DNA of 64,000 bases from CAWINH01 sp963837425 (GTDB taxonomy: Bacteria > Chloroflexota > Limnocylindria > QHBO01). Location of the stretch: positions 310,001 to 374,000 of the forward strand of contig CAWINH010000002.1 in NCBI GenBank assembly GCA_963837425.1, written 5' to 3'. Both the position numbers and the translations under genes were made by a program. Shown piece after piece: positions 35,605-45,418 of the stretch (position 1 is the stretch's first letter; each line of letters begins with the position of its first letter). Below the pieces are notes generated by a model. The model had not been told where the DNA came from. It was given only the letters and a program-made list of their open reading frames with translations, and did no database searches.

Positions 35605-35949
35605 ATGCGCGTTGAGCTGCTCTTCTGGGAGGCCGACCCGCAGTACATGACAGCTCGCCAGCGGCTGGCCGAAGTGCTCGGCGAGGACGCCTTCGAGACC
35701 CCAATTCAGATGATCGCGGTTGCGTCGCCCGAAGACGCGGAGCTGCTCGACTTTCCGGGGTCACCCACGATTCGCCTCGACGGGGCCGACATCGATCCGC
35801 GGGACGACGGCCGACCCGGCCTTCGCCTTCGCGGCTATCCGCCGGACGACGACCTCGATGGCCCGCGGACCGAGCCGATTCCCGGCAAGCGCCTCATCCG
35901 GCGCGCCGTCGAGCGCGCGCGCGGCTGGGGTCACGGGCGACATCGCTGA
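35605..35949 (+). CDS. Thioredoxin-fold small protein lacking the active-site cysteines
   Basis: This 114-aa protein has the strand-helix pattern of small thioredoxin-like proteins (MRVELLFWEADPQYMTARQR, then LLDFPGSPTIRLDGADIDPR), including the conserved cis-proline segment GSPT. Relatives normally carry a cysteine just after the first strand (WxGCPxY); here that position reads WEADPQY and the chain has no cysteine at all. It is therefore unlikely to be a redox enzyme. The downstream proline dehydrogenase begins 1 bp after the stop. Confidence 0.75.
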   Translation: MRVELLFWEADPQYMTARQRLAEVLGEDAFETPIQMIAVASPEDAELLDFPGSPTIRLDGADIDPRDDGRPGLRLRGYPPDDDLDGPRTEPIPGKRLIRRAVERARGWGHGRHR

Positions 35950-35950
35950 G

Positions 35951-36880
35951 ATGCTGGCCACCGCGCTGCGCGCCTTCTTCCTGTGGCTGGCGCACCGTCG
36001 CGCGCTCGGCGGCCTGGCGATGCGCACGCCGATCCTGCGCCGCATGCCGCTCCGCTTCGTGGCGGGCACCACCCTCGACCAGGCGGTGGCCGCGGTGCGT
36101 GCCCTGAACGAAACGGGCGCGACTGCCACGCTCGACGTCCTCGGCGAGAGCGTCACCGACCGAGCCACGGCCGATGCCGCGGCTGCCTCGTACATCGATG
36201 CCATCGAGCGCATCGCCGCCGAGGGGCTGGATGCGGGCGTGAGCCTCAAGCTGACCCAGATGGGCCTTGACCTCGGGGTGGAGACCTGCCTCGCGGTGAT
36301 GCGTCCGCTCGCGGAGGCGGGGCGCAGGCGCGGGATCTTCATCCGGGTCGACATGGAGTCGAGCGAGTACACGGACCGCACGCTCGAGGTCGTTCGAAGG
36401 CTCCGCGCCGAGGGATTCGACGTGGGTGCCGTGCTGCAGGCTTACCTGCATCGGTCGAAGAGCGATGCAGCGGCGCTGGCGGCGGACGGCGTGTGGGTCC
36501 GCGTCTGCAAGGGCGCCTACGCTGAGCCGCAGATGATCGCCTGGCACGACCGGGACGAGATCAACCGCTCATTCGTCGAGCTGTGCACGACGCTCCTCGA
36601 GGCCGATGCCCACCCCGCCGTTGCGACCCATGACCCCGAGATGATCGCCGCGGTCGGTGAGGTGGTACGGGAGCGAGGTATCGCGGCGGACCGCTACGAG
36701 TTCCAGATGCTGTTCGGGATTCGCCGCGACCTGCAGCGGCAGCTGCTGAGCGACGGCCATCGGGTCCGCATCTACGTGCCCTATGGCCGCCAGTGGTGGC
36801 CGTACTTCATGCGACGGCTCGCCGAGCGTCCGGCGAACGTCATGTTCATCCTGCGCAGCATCGTTGGTGAGGGCCGCTGA
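35951..36880 (+). CDS. Proline dehydrogenase (monofunctional)
   Basis: This 309-aa FAD enzyme oxidises proline to pyrroline-5-carboxylate. It has the family motifs TATLDVLGESVTD, GVSLKLTQMGLDLG, FIRVDMESSEYTDRTLEVVR, RVCKGAYAEP, VATHDPEMIAA, YEFQMLFGIRRDLQRQLL and the RIYVPYGRQWWPYFMRRLAE end. It lacks the aldehyde dehydrogenase half of PutA; no partner dehydrogenase is present in the window. It starts just after the thioredoxin-like gene, so coexpression is likely. Confidence 0.94.
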   Translation: MLATALRAFFLWLAHRRALGGLAMRTPILRRMPLRFVAGTTLDQAVAAVRALNETGATATLDVLGESVTDRATADAAAASYIDAIERIAAEGLDAGVSLKLTQMGLDLGVETCLAVMRPLAEAGRRRGIFIRVDMESSEYTDRTLEVVRRLRAEGFDVGAVLQAYLHRSKSDAAALAADGVWVRVCKGAYAEPQMIAWHDRDEINRSFVELCTTLLEADAHPAVATHDPEMIAAVGEVVRERGIAADRYEFQMLFGIRRDLQRQLLSDGHRVRIYVPYGRQWWPYFMRRLAERPANVMFILRSIVGEGR

Positions 36881-36956
36881 GGTCCGGCTGATGGCCGGCT
36901 CGTCAGCGGGCGCGCCGGCATCGCGGTAGACTCGGGCTTCCGATGGTGCCCAAGCC

Positions 36957-37406
36957 ATGAGCGCCAGCAAACGCCCGAGTACCTCGAGCCTGCGGCGCTT
37001 CATCACCTCGCGGCCGTTCGTGACCGTCGCCGAACTGCGGCGGCGATTCGCGTTGGAGGACGCCGAGGGGATGGCGCGCCTCGCCCACAATGGAACCGTG
37101 GCCTGGATCGGGCTGCCCGATCGCGAGGCGGCGAAGCTGCAGGATCTCTGGGAGCGTGGCGATGTCGGCATCGAGCTGTCCGTCGAGGTTCGGGCTCCGG
37201 TGGTCGTCGGGGTCTACCCGATGCGCATCGCGAGCTACATCGTCGAGGGAAGCGCGAACGGCGCGAATGGCCACGCGCCCGCGCCCGCCCATGCGTCCTA
37301 CGCCACGAGCGGCGCGAACGGAACGCAGCCGCCCCACGAACACCACCAGCCGCCGCGGCCGATGAACGGGGCGCCCGGCTACGGTCACCCGTCGCGACAC
37401 GCGTGA
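36957..37406 (+). CDS. Uncharacterised protein with a winged-helix-like N-terminus and disordered tail
   Basis: This 149-aa protein is not from a family I can name. Residues 10-55 (SLRRFITSRPFVTVAELRRR, then FALEDAEGMARLAHNG) read like a small winged-helix domain. Residues 90-149 are rich in Gly/Asn/Pro/His and presumably disordered. It overlaps the next, broken gene by a GTGA stop/start. Related pairs of a short wHTH-like protein and a receiver-like protein would fit this layout. Confidence 0.65.
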   Translation: MSASKRPSTSSLRRFITSRPFVTVAELRRRFALEDAEGMARLAHNGTVAWIGLPDREAAKLQDLWERGDVGIELSVEVRAPVVVGVYPMRIASYIVEGSANGANGHAPAPAHASYATSGANGTQPPHEHHQPPRPMNGAPGYGHPSRHA

Positions 37407-37761
37407 TCGTCCTCGTTGCGCGGGACCTGATCGTCACCAGTCGCGTCGCCGGAGTCGGCGTCACGAGCCGGCCGGAAGATGCTGCGCGTCGACGACCCTT
37501 CGGCGCTCCCGGATCCGGATTCGGTGGAGCTGACCCTCGTGGACTGGGGTGATCGACAGCCTTCCTGGGGCGGTGCCCTGACGGCCTGGCTGCGGCGGAG
37601 CGCGCAACCGCCAGCGGCCGCGGGTCATCCTCTTCGGGCCGCACACCGACCTGGCGGCGCATGCCGACGCCCGCGCGGCGGGCCTGGGGCCGATGCTGGC
37701 CCGCTCGAAGCTGGTTCGGGACCTTCCGGCGCTGGTCGAGAACGTGCCATTTGGCGGTTGA
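37403..37761 (+). pseudogene. Frameshifted receiver-like protein gene
   Basis: Three frames together give a coherent product. It begins VIVLVARDLIVTSRVAGVGV (from GTG 37403), continues LRVDDPSALPDPDSVELTLV and DWGDRQPSWGGALTAWLRRS (from 37479), and ends RVILFGPHTDLAAHADARAA and GLGPMLARSKLVRDLPALV (from 37621) with a stop at 37759-37761. The fold pattern (strand, D-D pair, VDWGD, final SK near the C-terminus) resembles a CheY-like receiver. Two shifts, near 37470 and 37615, break it. Decay or consensus error are both possible; the second is favoured by similar breaks nearby. Confidence 0.7.
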
Positions 37762-37903
37762 CCGTCCCTCGTCGGGTCGGCAGGGTGATGGCAACGGCGC
37801 CCATCCGCACTCGGCTGACGCTTACCGGCTGGCGCTGTTAGCCCACTCACGACGCTAGCAACATCGCGGCTCGCCCGCGGGGAACGGATATGGGGAGGGA
37901 ACG

Positions 37904-40488
37904 ATGACACGGGCACGGCCGGCGCGGTCGGTTCAGCGGTATGGCTCCCGGAGTCCGCGGGTCGTCCTTGTGGCGATCGCCGCGTTTGCGCTGGCCCTCC
38001 CGCTGGGGATCGGCATGCCGCCGTCTGTCGCCGCGGCGGGGGAGGCCGTGTTCACCCCGGTTGCCGACTCGTACGTCGATTCCACGAGCCCGACCTCGAA
38101 CTTCGGGAGCCGGAACGAGTTCCGCACCGACGGCTCGCCCGCCGTAAACGCGTATCTGCGCTTCGACGTCAGCGGCGTCTCCGCCTTCGGATCCGTTCGC
38201 CTGCGGCTCTACGTCCGCAGCACCGCCAGCCAGGGCGTGCAGGTTCGCCCCGTCGGCGAAACCGGCTGGGGCGAGGGATCGATCACCTGGAGCTCGGCGC
38301 CCGCGTACGGCCCCATCGTCGCCTCGTCGGGAGCAGCCCCGGCCGGAACCTGGCTCGAGATCGATGTCTCGTCGCTCGTGACCCACAACGGCCTCGTCAG
38401 TTTCGCGATCACGAACCCGAGCAGTACGGCGCTGGCCATCCGCAGCCGCGAGAGCGGCGAGGCACCGGAGCTGATCGTCGAGACCACGGGCGGCTCGAAC
38501 CAGCCTCCGACGGCGTCCTTTGGCTTCTCTCGTGCACGGGCCTGAGCTGCTCGTTCGATGCGAGCGCGTCAGTTGATCCGGACGGGAGCATCGTGGGATA
38601 CGCCTGGCAGTTCGACACTGAGGGCACCGGCCTGGGGAGGACGACCAGCCACACGTTTTCGACGGCCGGAACCCACCCCGTCACCCTCATCGCGACCGAC
38701 GACCTGGGCGCGACCGGATCGGTGACGCACCCGGTGAACGTGAGCGCCCCTCCGATCGGAACCTCGTTCCTCGTCAGCCGCAGCGGGTCGTCCTACACGG
38801 CGGCCTCGACCGCCCAGACGTTCAGCGGATCGCTGAAGACCGTCGTGGAGAGCGCGGTCGGGCAGCTGAAGGTCGCGGGCGGCGGGACGATCACCTTCAC
38901 GGCCGGTGATTTCGATCTCGGCGGCGACTGGTTCCTCCTGCACGACATCGTGAACATCACGTTCCAGGGGGCCGGCATGGGCCGGACGATCGTCCACAAC
39001 AGCACGTCCCTCGCCGCCGATACCGAGCCGTTCAACGTGAGCGGTGCGGACGGCATGGTGGTCCGCGACCTCACGGTGAACGCCGGTGGATCGCCGCGCA
39101 CGACGAGCGACGCACTCGACTTCGATCGTGGGAACCACGTCCTCGTGGAGCGGGTGGAGGTCACCGGCTCGCGTGCCCGCGGGATCATCTTTGACGGCAA
39201 GAACGACGGCTGGACGGCGGACGGCAACACCGTGCGCGACTGCGTAATCAGCGGCGTCCCCGGCCAGGGGATCGAGCTGCTGGCCTCGAACCACGATCTC
39301 GTGGAGGGTTGCACGATCACCGACGTCGGGCGCCATGGCATCGAGGTCGGCAAGGCGTCCACGATCGCGGACCAGGCGAACAAGCCGTCGAACGACAACA
39401 CGATCCGTAACAACACGATCATTCGCTCCGGCGAGAACGGCATCTACGTGAACAGCGGGAACCGGAACACGATCACCGGAAACGTGGTTACGAACAGCTC
39501 GCAGGTCGTGAGCTCGCGTGACGGCATCCGGATCTCGTCAAGCGACTCGATTCCGTGTGACGACAACATCGTGAATGGCAACATCGCCACCGACACCCAG
39601 CCGGTAAAGACGCAGGCGTGGGGGCTCCGCATCGCGAGTGCCGAGTGCCATCGCACCGTGGTGGGCGGCACGAACACACTCGGCGGCAACCTCCTCGGAA
39701 CGGTGCTCGACCAGGGCACGAATACGCTCTTCTCCGCACCAACCGGCGACACCGAGCCCCCCAGCGTTCCGACCGGGCTGGTCGCCGCGGCTGCCTCGGG
39801 CTGCCGGGTGGATCTCGCGTGGCACGCCGCCACGGATAACGTCGGCGTGACCGGCTACGGCATCTACCGCGACGGCGTCCTGATCGGATCGGTGGGCGGA
39901 TCGTCGCTCGCGTATGCTGACACCGGCGTCGCCGCGGCATCGACCTACAGCTATCGGGTGGACGCCGTCGACGCATCGGGCAACCGCTCCGATCGGTCCG
40001 ATCCTGATACGGCCACCACGCCGTCGACCGCCTGCGCCCTTACGCTGGCTCCGACCGCCGATAGCTATGTCGACGCCTCGAGCCCGACGACGAACAACGG
40101 GACAAAGACGCAGGTCCGCGCCGACGGCTCACCCATGGTGGCGAGCTACCTGGCGTTCAACACCGCCATCGCCGGTACGATCACCCGGGCTACCCTCCGG
40201 ATCTGGGTCAACTCGAAGCACAGCTCCGGCTTTGAGGTCCGCGTCGGCGCGTCGTCGAGCTGGAGCGAGACCGGAATCACCTTCGCCAACGCGCCGGGCT
40301 ACGGGGGCGTCATCGGCTCGTCCGGGCCCTTCAGTGGCGGATCGTGGGTTGACGTCGATGTGACCTCGGCGGTGAGCGGCGGCGGTCCCCTGACCTTGGT
40401 GCTCACAACGGCGAGCCAGACGGCGATGAGCCTGGCCAGCCGCGAGTCAGGAGGGACGGCTCCGCAGCTCGTCATCGAGGCGCATTGA
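37904..40488 (+). pseudogene. Secreted DNRLRE / PKD / beta-helix / FnIII / DNRLRE surface protein, one frameshift
   Basis: GGGAGG precedes the ATG. The product, about 860 residues if repaired, starts with a signal peptide (VVLVAIAAFALALPLGIG). A DNRLRE domain follows (FTPVADSYVDSTSPTSNFGS to IRSRESGEAPELIVE), then a PKD domain (SCSFDASASVDPDGSIVGYA). A right-handed beta-helix with NTIRNNTIIRSGENGIYVNS-type repeats comes next, then a fibronectin III domain (PSVPTGLVAAAASGCRVDLA) and a second DNRLRE domain (ADSYVDASSPTTNNGTKTQV). One base is lost near 38530, inside the PKD start, putting the two parts in different frames. Role inferred: exported binding or glycan-acting protein. Confidence 0.85.
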
Positions 40489-40674
40489 TCGCTGCCATGG
40501 TGCACCATCGCACCACTGATTTTTCGGCGGTCACGCTCGCACGAGCGTCAGATGGGTCGAAAGTACTACGTCGACCTTGACGATCGGCGGGCCCAAAACG
40601 CACCCTAGCCCCCGCGCTGCTGCCTCGAGACACGTGGCCATCGCGCCTCTGCCCACAGAGGGGGAACGGATGGC

Positions 40675-40779
40675 ATGCTCAATCTGGTGATCACCGACCC
40701 GAGCAAGACTGCCACCCGCTTCGCGAGCCGCGAGGGGACGAACGCCCCGCAGTTGGTGGTGGTGACCGGTTCCCCCTAA
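40675..40779 (+). pseudogene. Remnant of a DNRLRE-domain C-terminus
   Basis: A 34-codon frame (NLVITDPSKTATRFASREGT, then NAPQLVVVTG) repeats the last strands of the two DNRLRE domains of the preceding gene (compare AITNPSSTALAIRSRESG). No upstream part is in frame, so it looks like the tail of a deleted third domain or gene. The rest of the 344-bp gap to the next gene holds only an imperfect CGCTCG/CGAGCG dyad near 40534. Confidence 0.65.
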
Positions 40780-40832
40780 CCCCCAACCCACGGCTGCACA
40801 TGCAGGCCGGGCCAGTCCCCGAGGAGGGAAAG

Positions 40833-41612
40833 ATGACGCGTACCCCCATCCCAAGCGCGACGACGGGCGGCAGCACGTGGATTGCCATTCCGACATATGA
40901 GGAGCGTGACAACCTCGAGCCGCTGATCTCCGCGGTGCTTGCCGCAGCGCCCGAGGCGCACGTCCTGGTGGTCGACGACAACTCGCCGGACGGCACCGGC
41001 GCGCTCGCGGACGAGCTCGCGTCGCGCGACGCGCGCATCGAGGTCATGCATCGGCCAGGCAAGCAGGGTCTCGGCGTTGCCTATCGGGCCGCCTTCGAGC
41101 ATCTGCTGGCCCGCGAGGACTGCGGGGTCGTCGTGCAGATGGACTGTGACTTCAGCCATGACCCCGCCGACGTGCCGCGCCTGCTCGATGCGCTCGCTGC
41201 CGGGGCGGACCTGTGCATCGGCAGCCGATACGCCGCCGGCGGCTCGACCTCCGGCTGGGGAATGGCGCGACAGATCATCAGCCGTGGTGGCAGCCTGTTT
41301 GCGCGCACCGTGCTTCGCCTCCCGGTGCGCGACCTGACCGGTGGCTTCAAGGCGTGGCGCGCCGACCTGCTCCGGTCGTTGAACCTGGCCAGCGTCGAGA
41401 CCCACGGGTACGGTTTCCAGATCGAAACGACGTGGCGCGCGCACAACGCGGGCGCGAAGATTCAGGAGATCCCCATCGTGTTCAGCGAGCGCCGTGCCGG
41501 ACAGTCGAAGATGAGCCGGCGGATCATCTTCGAGGCACTCGTGCTCGTGCTTCGCCTGCGGTTCACGCGGCGCGGCGCGGTTGCGCCCGGGAGCGCCTCA
41601 GCCGGCCTTTGA
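40833..41612 (+). CDS. Polyprenol monophosphomannose synthase (dolichol-phosphate mannosyltransferase-like, GT2)
   Basis: This 259-aa GT-A fold enzyme is of the DPM1/Ppm1 type. It makes polyprenyl-phosphate-mannose (or a related sugar) on the cytoplasmic face as donor for GT-C transferases. Motifs are WIAIPTYEERDNLEPLI, VLVVDDNSPDGTGALADELA, VVVQMDCDFSHDPADV, the LTGGFKAWR acceptor motif and FSERRAGQSKMSRRI. There is no C-terminal membrane domain. GAGGAGGGA just upstream sets the ATG. The GT39-type transferase at 43820 is the natural user of its product. Confidence 0.92.
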   Translation: MTRTPIPSATTGGSTWIAIPTYEERDNLEPLISAVLAAAPEAHVLVVDDNSPDGTGALADELASRDARIEVMHRPGKQGLGVAYRAAFEHLLAREDCGVVVQMDCDFSHDPADVPRLLDALAAGADLCIGSRYAAGGSTSGWGMARQIISRGGSLFARTVLRLPVRDLTGGFKAWRADLLRSLNLASVETHGYGFQIETTWRAHNAGAKIQEIPIVFSERRAGQSKMSRRIIFEALVLVLRLRFTRRGAVAPGSASAGL

Positions 41613-41849
41613 ACGTGGGAGCTCGGCGAGCGTCGCGCCGTGCTCCGCACAGACCGCGACGCCGTCAATGACCTGCACCCCGCCGCGCGGGGAGCCCTCG
41701 ACGGCCCAGCCGCTGGCTGGAGCGCCGCAGACCGAGCAGGGGACGCCCAACCCCTGCTCGCGCTCCGCCTCACGCGAGACGGAGCGACGTACCCGGTGCA
41801 TGCCGGATCTCAGAGAGTCGACGGCGCGCCCGAACGTTCGTGTGCGCAT
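41598..41849 (-). CDS. Small protein with CxxC...CxxH zinc-binding pattern
   Basis: This 83-aa protein contains GVPCSVCGAPASGWAVEGSP followed by VQVIDGVAVCAEHGATLAEL, a pattern that could hold one zinc ion. The N-terminal half is basic and helical. It converges with the mannose synthase gene and overlaps its last 15 bp. Start choice between 41849 and 41801 is open. The family is unknown to me. Confidence 0.5.
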   Translation of the reverse strand: MRTRTFGRAVDSLRSGMHRVRRSVSREAEREQGLGVPCSVCGAPASGWAVEGSPRGGVQVIDGVAVCAEHGATLAELPRSKAG

Positions 41850-41935
41850 GGACCCTAAGTGTGCCCCATTCGGGGCCCCGTTGCATATAGGCAACGCTGA
41901 CTGCCGCACATTCCCGAAAATCGCCCTCAGGTTTG

Positions 41936-41964
41936 TTGACTGAAGGTCAAGGGCGTAGTACTAA
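41936..41964 (+). promoter_or_regulatory. Promoter TTGACT / TACTAA upstream of the surface-glycan operon
   Basis: TTGACT (41936-41941) and TACTAA (41959-41964) are 17 bp apart in the most AT-rich stretch of the window (about 41880-42000). It is the best classical sigma-70-type promoter here. A CGTTGC/GCAACG hairpin (41879-41896) lies before it. The predicted leader to the ATG at 42147 is about 175 nt. Confidence 0.65.
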
Positions 41965-42146
41965 TGACCTAGTCTTTATCGGTACTCATTTCCAATCTAA
42001 GCCCACACCGAACCAAGCGGATCGGGTTCCAGGTGCGGAGGAACGCCACGTACCACCGTGCGCCAGGCGTGATTGCTGCTACCCGGGGCACAGCTGCCGT
42101 TTTCCAACGAGGGCGGCCGCAGGGCACCACAGCATAGAGGGGCACC

Positions 42147-43747
42147 ATGGCGACCAAAGTTGCTCTCCGACCGCGAACATCGAACGTTGCGCGATTCGGC
42201 ATCGTCGGCGCGTCCGGTCTCGTCGTCAATCAGCTGGTTCTCGCGCTCCTGAGCGAATTCGTCGGCGTCTATTACCTCGCCGCCGCGATTGTCGCCACCC
42301 AGGTCTCGAGCAGCTGGAACTTCCTGGGAACGGAAGGATGGGTCTTCCGTGGCCGCCAGTCGGTCGGCAGCGGGCCGCGCCGCTACCTGGCCTTCATGGC
42401 GCTCAACAACGCGACCCTGCTGGCGCGGATCCCGCTTCTCTGGTTCCTCACCGAGCTGGCCGGCCTCAATTACCTGTGGTCGAACGCGGTGACCCTGGGA
42501 CTCGTCTTCCTGGTTCGCTTCGCCGTCGCCGACAGCTGGATCTGGGGCGCGAACCCGAACGAGCCGGAGTTCGTCGAGGCTCGAACAGATCGGCGTTCGG
42601 TGACCTATTCGGTGGCCGGCCTGCTTCGCATCGAGTCCGAGGTCGAGCTGCGCGAGCTGGCGTACTTCCGGACCGAGGAGGCCGGGACGCCCGACCTCGT
42701 GATCCGCGTCGGCCGGGTTGGGTCGTTCCCCACCTGGCGCACACGCTTCGACGAGACCGACACCACGTTGCGCTACCTCGAGCATCTCGGCGCCGCGAGC
42801 GCGAACTTCCGTATCACGATGGGGTCGCCGATCGAGGTCCGCGTCGCCCCGCTGTTGGCCGGATCCCCGCACGTCCTGTACACGAACGTGATCGAGGCGC
42901 TACTGCGGTTCCTGCTCGTGTCGCGCGGCTACGTCCTGCTCCACTCGGCGTGCCTGATGGTCAATGGCCACGCGGTCCTGCTGTCGGCCCAGACCGACAC
43001 CGGCAAGACGAGCACGGTCATCCAGCTCGTCCGCGATCGAAATTATCGGTTCCTGTCTGACGACATGACGATCATCTCGCCCGAGGGCGTGGCCATCCAC
43101 TACCCGAAGCCGATGACGATGAGCTACCACACGATGTCGGCGATCGAGGCCAGCAGCTGCCCGCCCGCCAGCGGATGGCCCTGGCGATCCAGAGCCGCCT
43201 CCACTCGAAGTCGGGCCGCACCGTCGGTCGCACCATGGGCAACTGGAACATCCCGATCATGTCGGTGAACTCGATCGTGCAGTGGATGGTCCCCCCACCG
43301 AAGTACCACATCTCGGCGCTGCTCGATTGCGAGCTCGCAGAGCGCGCGCCGATCGGGCACGTCTTCATCATGGAGCGCGGTGAGGCTCTTCAGGAGCGCC
43401 AGACGCTTCCCGAGGCGATCCCGACGCTGATCGAGAATACGGACGATGCCTACGGGTTCCCGCCGTTCTCGACCTTCGCGCCCCGCCTCCGCATCGGCTC
43501 CGATGACTACGACTCGCTGCGCCGCAAGGAGCGCGCCCTGCTGCGTCGGGCGCTGACGCGTGCCGCGATCTGGCGCGTCCGCGTGCCCGGCCACGAGTGG
43601 GCCGAGGTCCTCCCGGAGCTGATCAACCTGAACGGTCATCATCCGATTCCGGTGGACCCGGATGGCAAGGCCCCCGCGCTGCGCGCCCTGCCGATCGTTG
43701 CCGAGGGTTCCGAAGAGCCCAGGACCGTCGACAAGATCTCGTCTTGA
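42147..43747 (+). pseudogene. GtrA-like membrane domain fused to an HprK-like P-loop domain, one frameshift
   Basis: Residues 1-130 form a GtrA-like domain with four helices (FGIVGASGLVVNQLVLALLS ... NFLGTEGWVFRG ... FAVADSWIWG), a type that flips or supports lipid-linked sugars. The rest resembles the HPr kinase/PEP-carboxykinase-related ATP-binding fold: VSRGYVLLHSACLMVNGHAV, P-loop SAQTDTGKTSTVIQL, FLSDDMTIISPEGVAIHYPK. After a one-base break near 43150 the frame continues from QQLPARQRMALAIQSRLHSK to a stop at 43747 (about 533 aa if repaired). The fusion is unusual; the kinase substrate is unknown. Confidence 0.8.
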
Positions 43748-43819
43748 CGTTGCGGCCGGCGCGGCGCATGACCCCGCGACGCCCGGCCGCTCCCTCATGG
43801 CCACGATCGAGCAGTCCTG

Positions 43820-45418
43820 ATGCTTGCCGATAATGAACCGGTGATGACCCGCGTCCTCCAGCCGCTGCGCTCCGATCTCGTCGAGCGCCTGCAGGGACTG
43901 ATCCCGATCGTCGCCCTGCTCGCGATCGCCGCGCTCGGGCTTGGCCTCAGGCTGTGGCAGCTGGACGTGCTCGGCTTCAACTCGGACGAGGCCGTCTACG
44001 CCGGCCAGGCGGCGGCGATCGCCTCGGATCCGGCCCTCAAGGACATCTTCCCGATCTTCCGTGCGCATCCACTCCTGTTCCAGTGGGTCATGGCCCTGGC
44101 CATGGGGGTTGGCGTGGAGGGCATGGGCCTGCGAGTCCTCTCCGGAGCCGTCGGCATGGCCACCGTGGGCATCGCGTTCCTGATCGGCCGGCTCATGTAC
44201 GGACAGCGCGCCGGTCTGCTGGCCGCGCTCTTCATGGCGCTCATGCCGTACCAGGTCGTCGTCTCCCGGCAGGTGCTGCTCGACGGGCCGATGACCCTGT
44301 GCGCCACAGCTCGCCCTGTACCTGGTCGCGAAATTCGCGTACACCGGTCGACCCGGGTGGCTCTATGCGGCAGGCGCCGCCATGGGCCTTACGTTCATGG
44401 CCAAGGAGACCGGCATCATCCTGCTCGGCGCCTTCCTACCTACGCCTTCCTGGCCCTCTCCCCAGAGGTCCGGGTGCGGATTCGCGACCTGCTCATCTCG
44501 GTGGGGATGATGATCCTCGTGATTGCGCCATTCCCGATCTCCCTGGTGCTCGCCGGTGGGGGCGGGACGTCCAGGGTGAGCAGCTACCTGGTCTGGCAGC
44601 TCTTCCGGCGGGCCAACCACGACTGGGCCTTCTACCCGACTGACCGTGCCCCTGGCCATCGGTCTCGGACTGGTGATCGTGGCCACCCTCGGGCTGATCG
44701 TCGTTCGGCGCTGGATGGGGTGGCGCGAGAAAGAGCCGCTCTTCGCGTGGATCGTGGTCCCGGTCGTCTTCTTCCAGGTCTGGCCGGTGAAGGGCTTCCA
44801 GTACCTCCTGCCGATCAGCGCTCCGATCGCCATCGTTGCCGCCATCTCGGTCACCGAGATCTTCCCCGCCACGATCTGGAGGCGGGTGAGCCGCGACTGG
44901 ATCCGAACCCGGTTGCTCCCGAAGATCTGCGCGACGGCAGCGGTGGCCGCGTCGCTGGCGGTTGGCAGCTGGCTCCCGCATCCAGGTATCGACCTCCGGC
45001 GATTTCCTGGCGGGCTCGGGTGGCGTGCCCGGCGGTCGGGAGGCCGGGCTCTGGGGTCCGCGACAACGTCCCGGAAGGGGCGACGCTGATGACCATCGGG
45101 CCATCGATGGCGAACATCCTCGAGTTCTACGGCCACCGGCTCGCCTATGGCCTCTCGGTCAGCCCCAACCCGCTGCATCGCAACCCGTCGTACGACCCTA
45201 TTGAGAACCCCGACTTCCAGATCCGCACCGGCGAGATCCAGTACATCGTCTGGGACTCCTTCTCGGCGCTCCGTTCAACGTTCTTCTCCGCGAGAATCCA
45301 GGACTATGCGAACCGCTACCACGGAAGGGTGGTGCACACCGAGTCGATCGTGGTGAAGACACCGAGCGCGAGCCGGCGAGCATCCCGGTCATCGTCATCT
45401 ACGAGGTGCGACCATGAA
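43820..45418 (+). pseudogene. GT39/ArnT-type polyprenyl-phosphate-sugar transferase, several frameshifts
   Basis: The first 160 codons give a clear GT-C N-terminus: a membrane helix (IPIVALLAIAALGLGLRLWQ), the catalytic loop DVLGFNSDEAVYAGQAAAIA and later helices (AGLLAALFMALMPYQVVVSR). Later pieces lie in other frames: LYLVAKFAYTGRPGWLYAAG, VRIRDLLISVGMMILVIAPF, LAIGLGLVIVATLGLIVV and MTIGPSMANILEFYGHRLAY, ending at a TGA at 45416-45418. Breaks fall near 44309, 44436, 44640, 44985, 45055 and 45365. It would transfer a sugar from a polyprenyl phosphate outside the membrane. ATG 43844 is an alternative start. Confidence 0.78.

Noticed and set aside
41871..41880. CGGGGCCCCG palindrome before the surface operon as a terminator
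   Set aside because: It has no loop or T-run and is short; it is expected by chance in DNA this rich in G and C.
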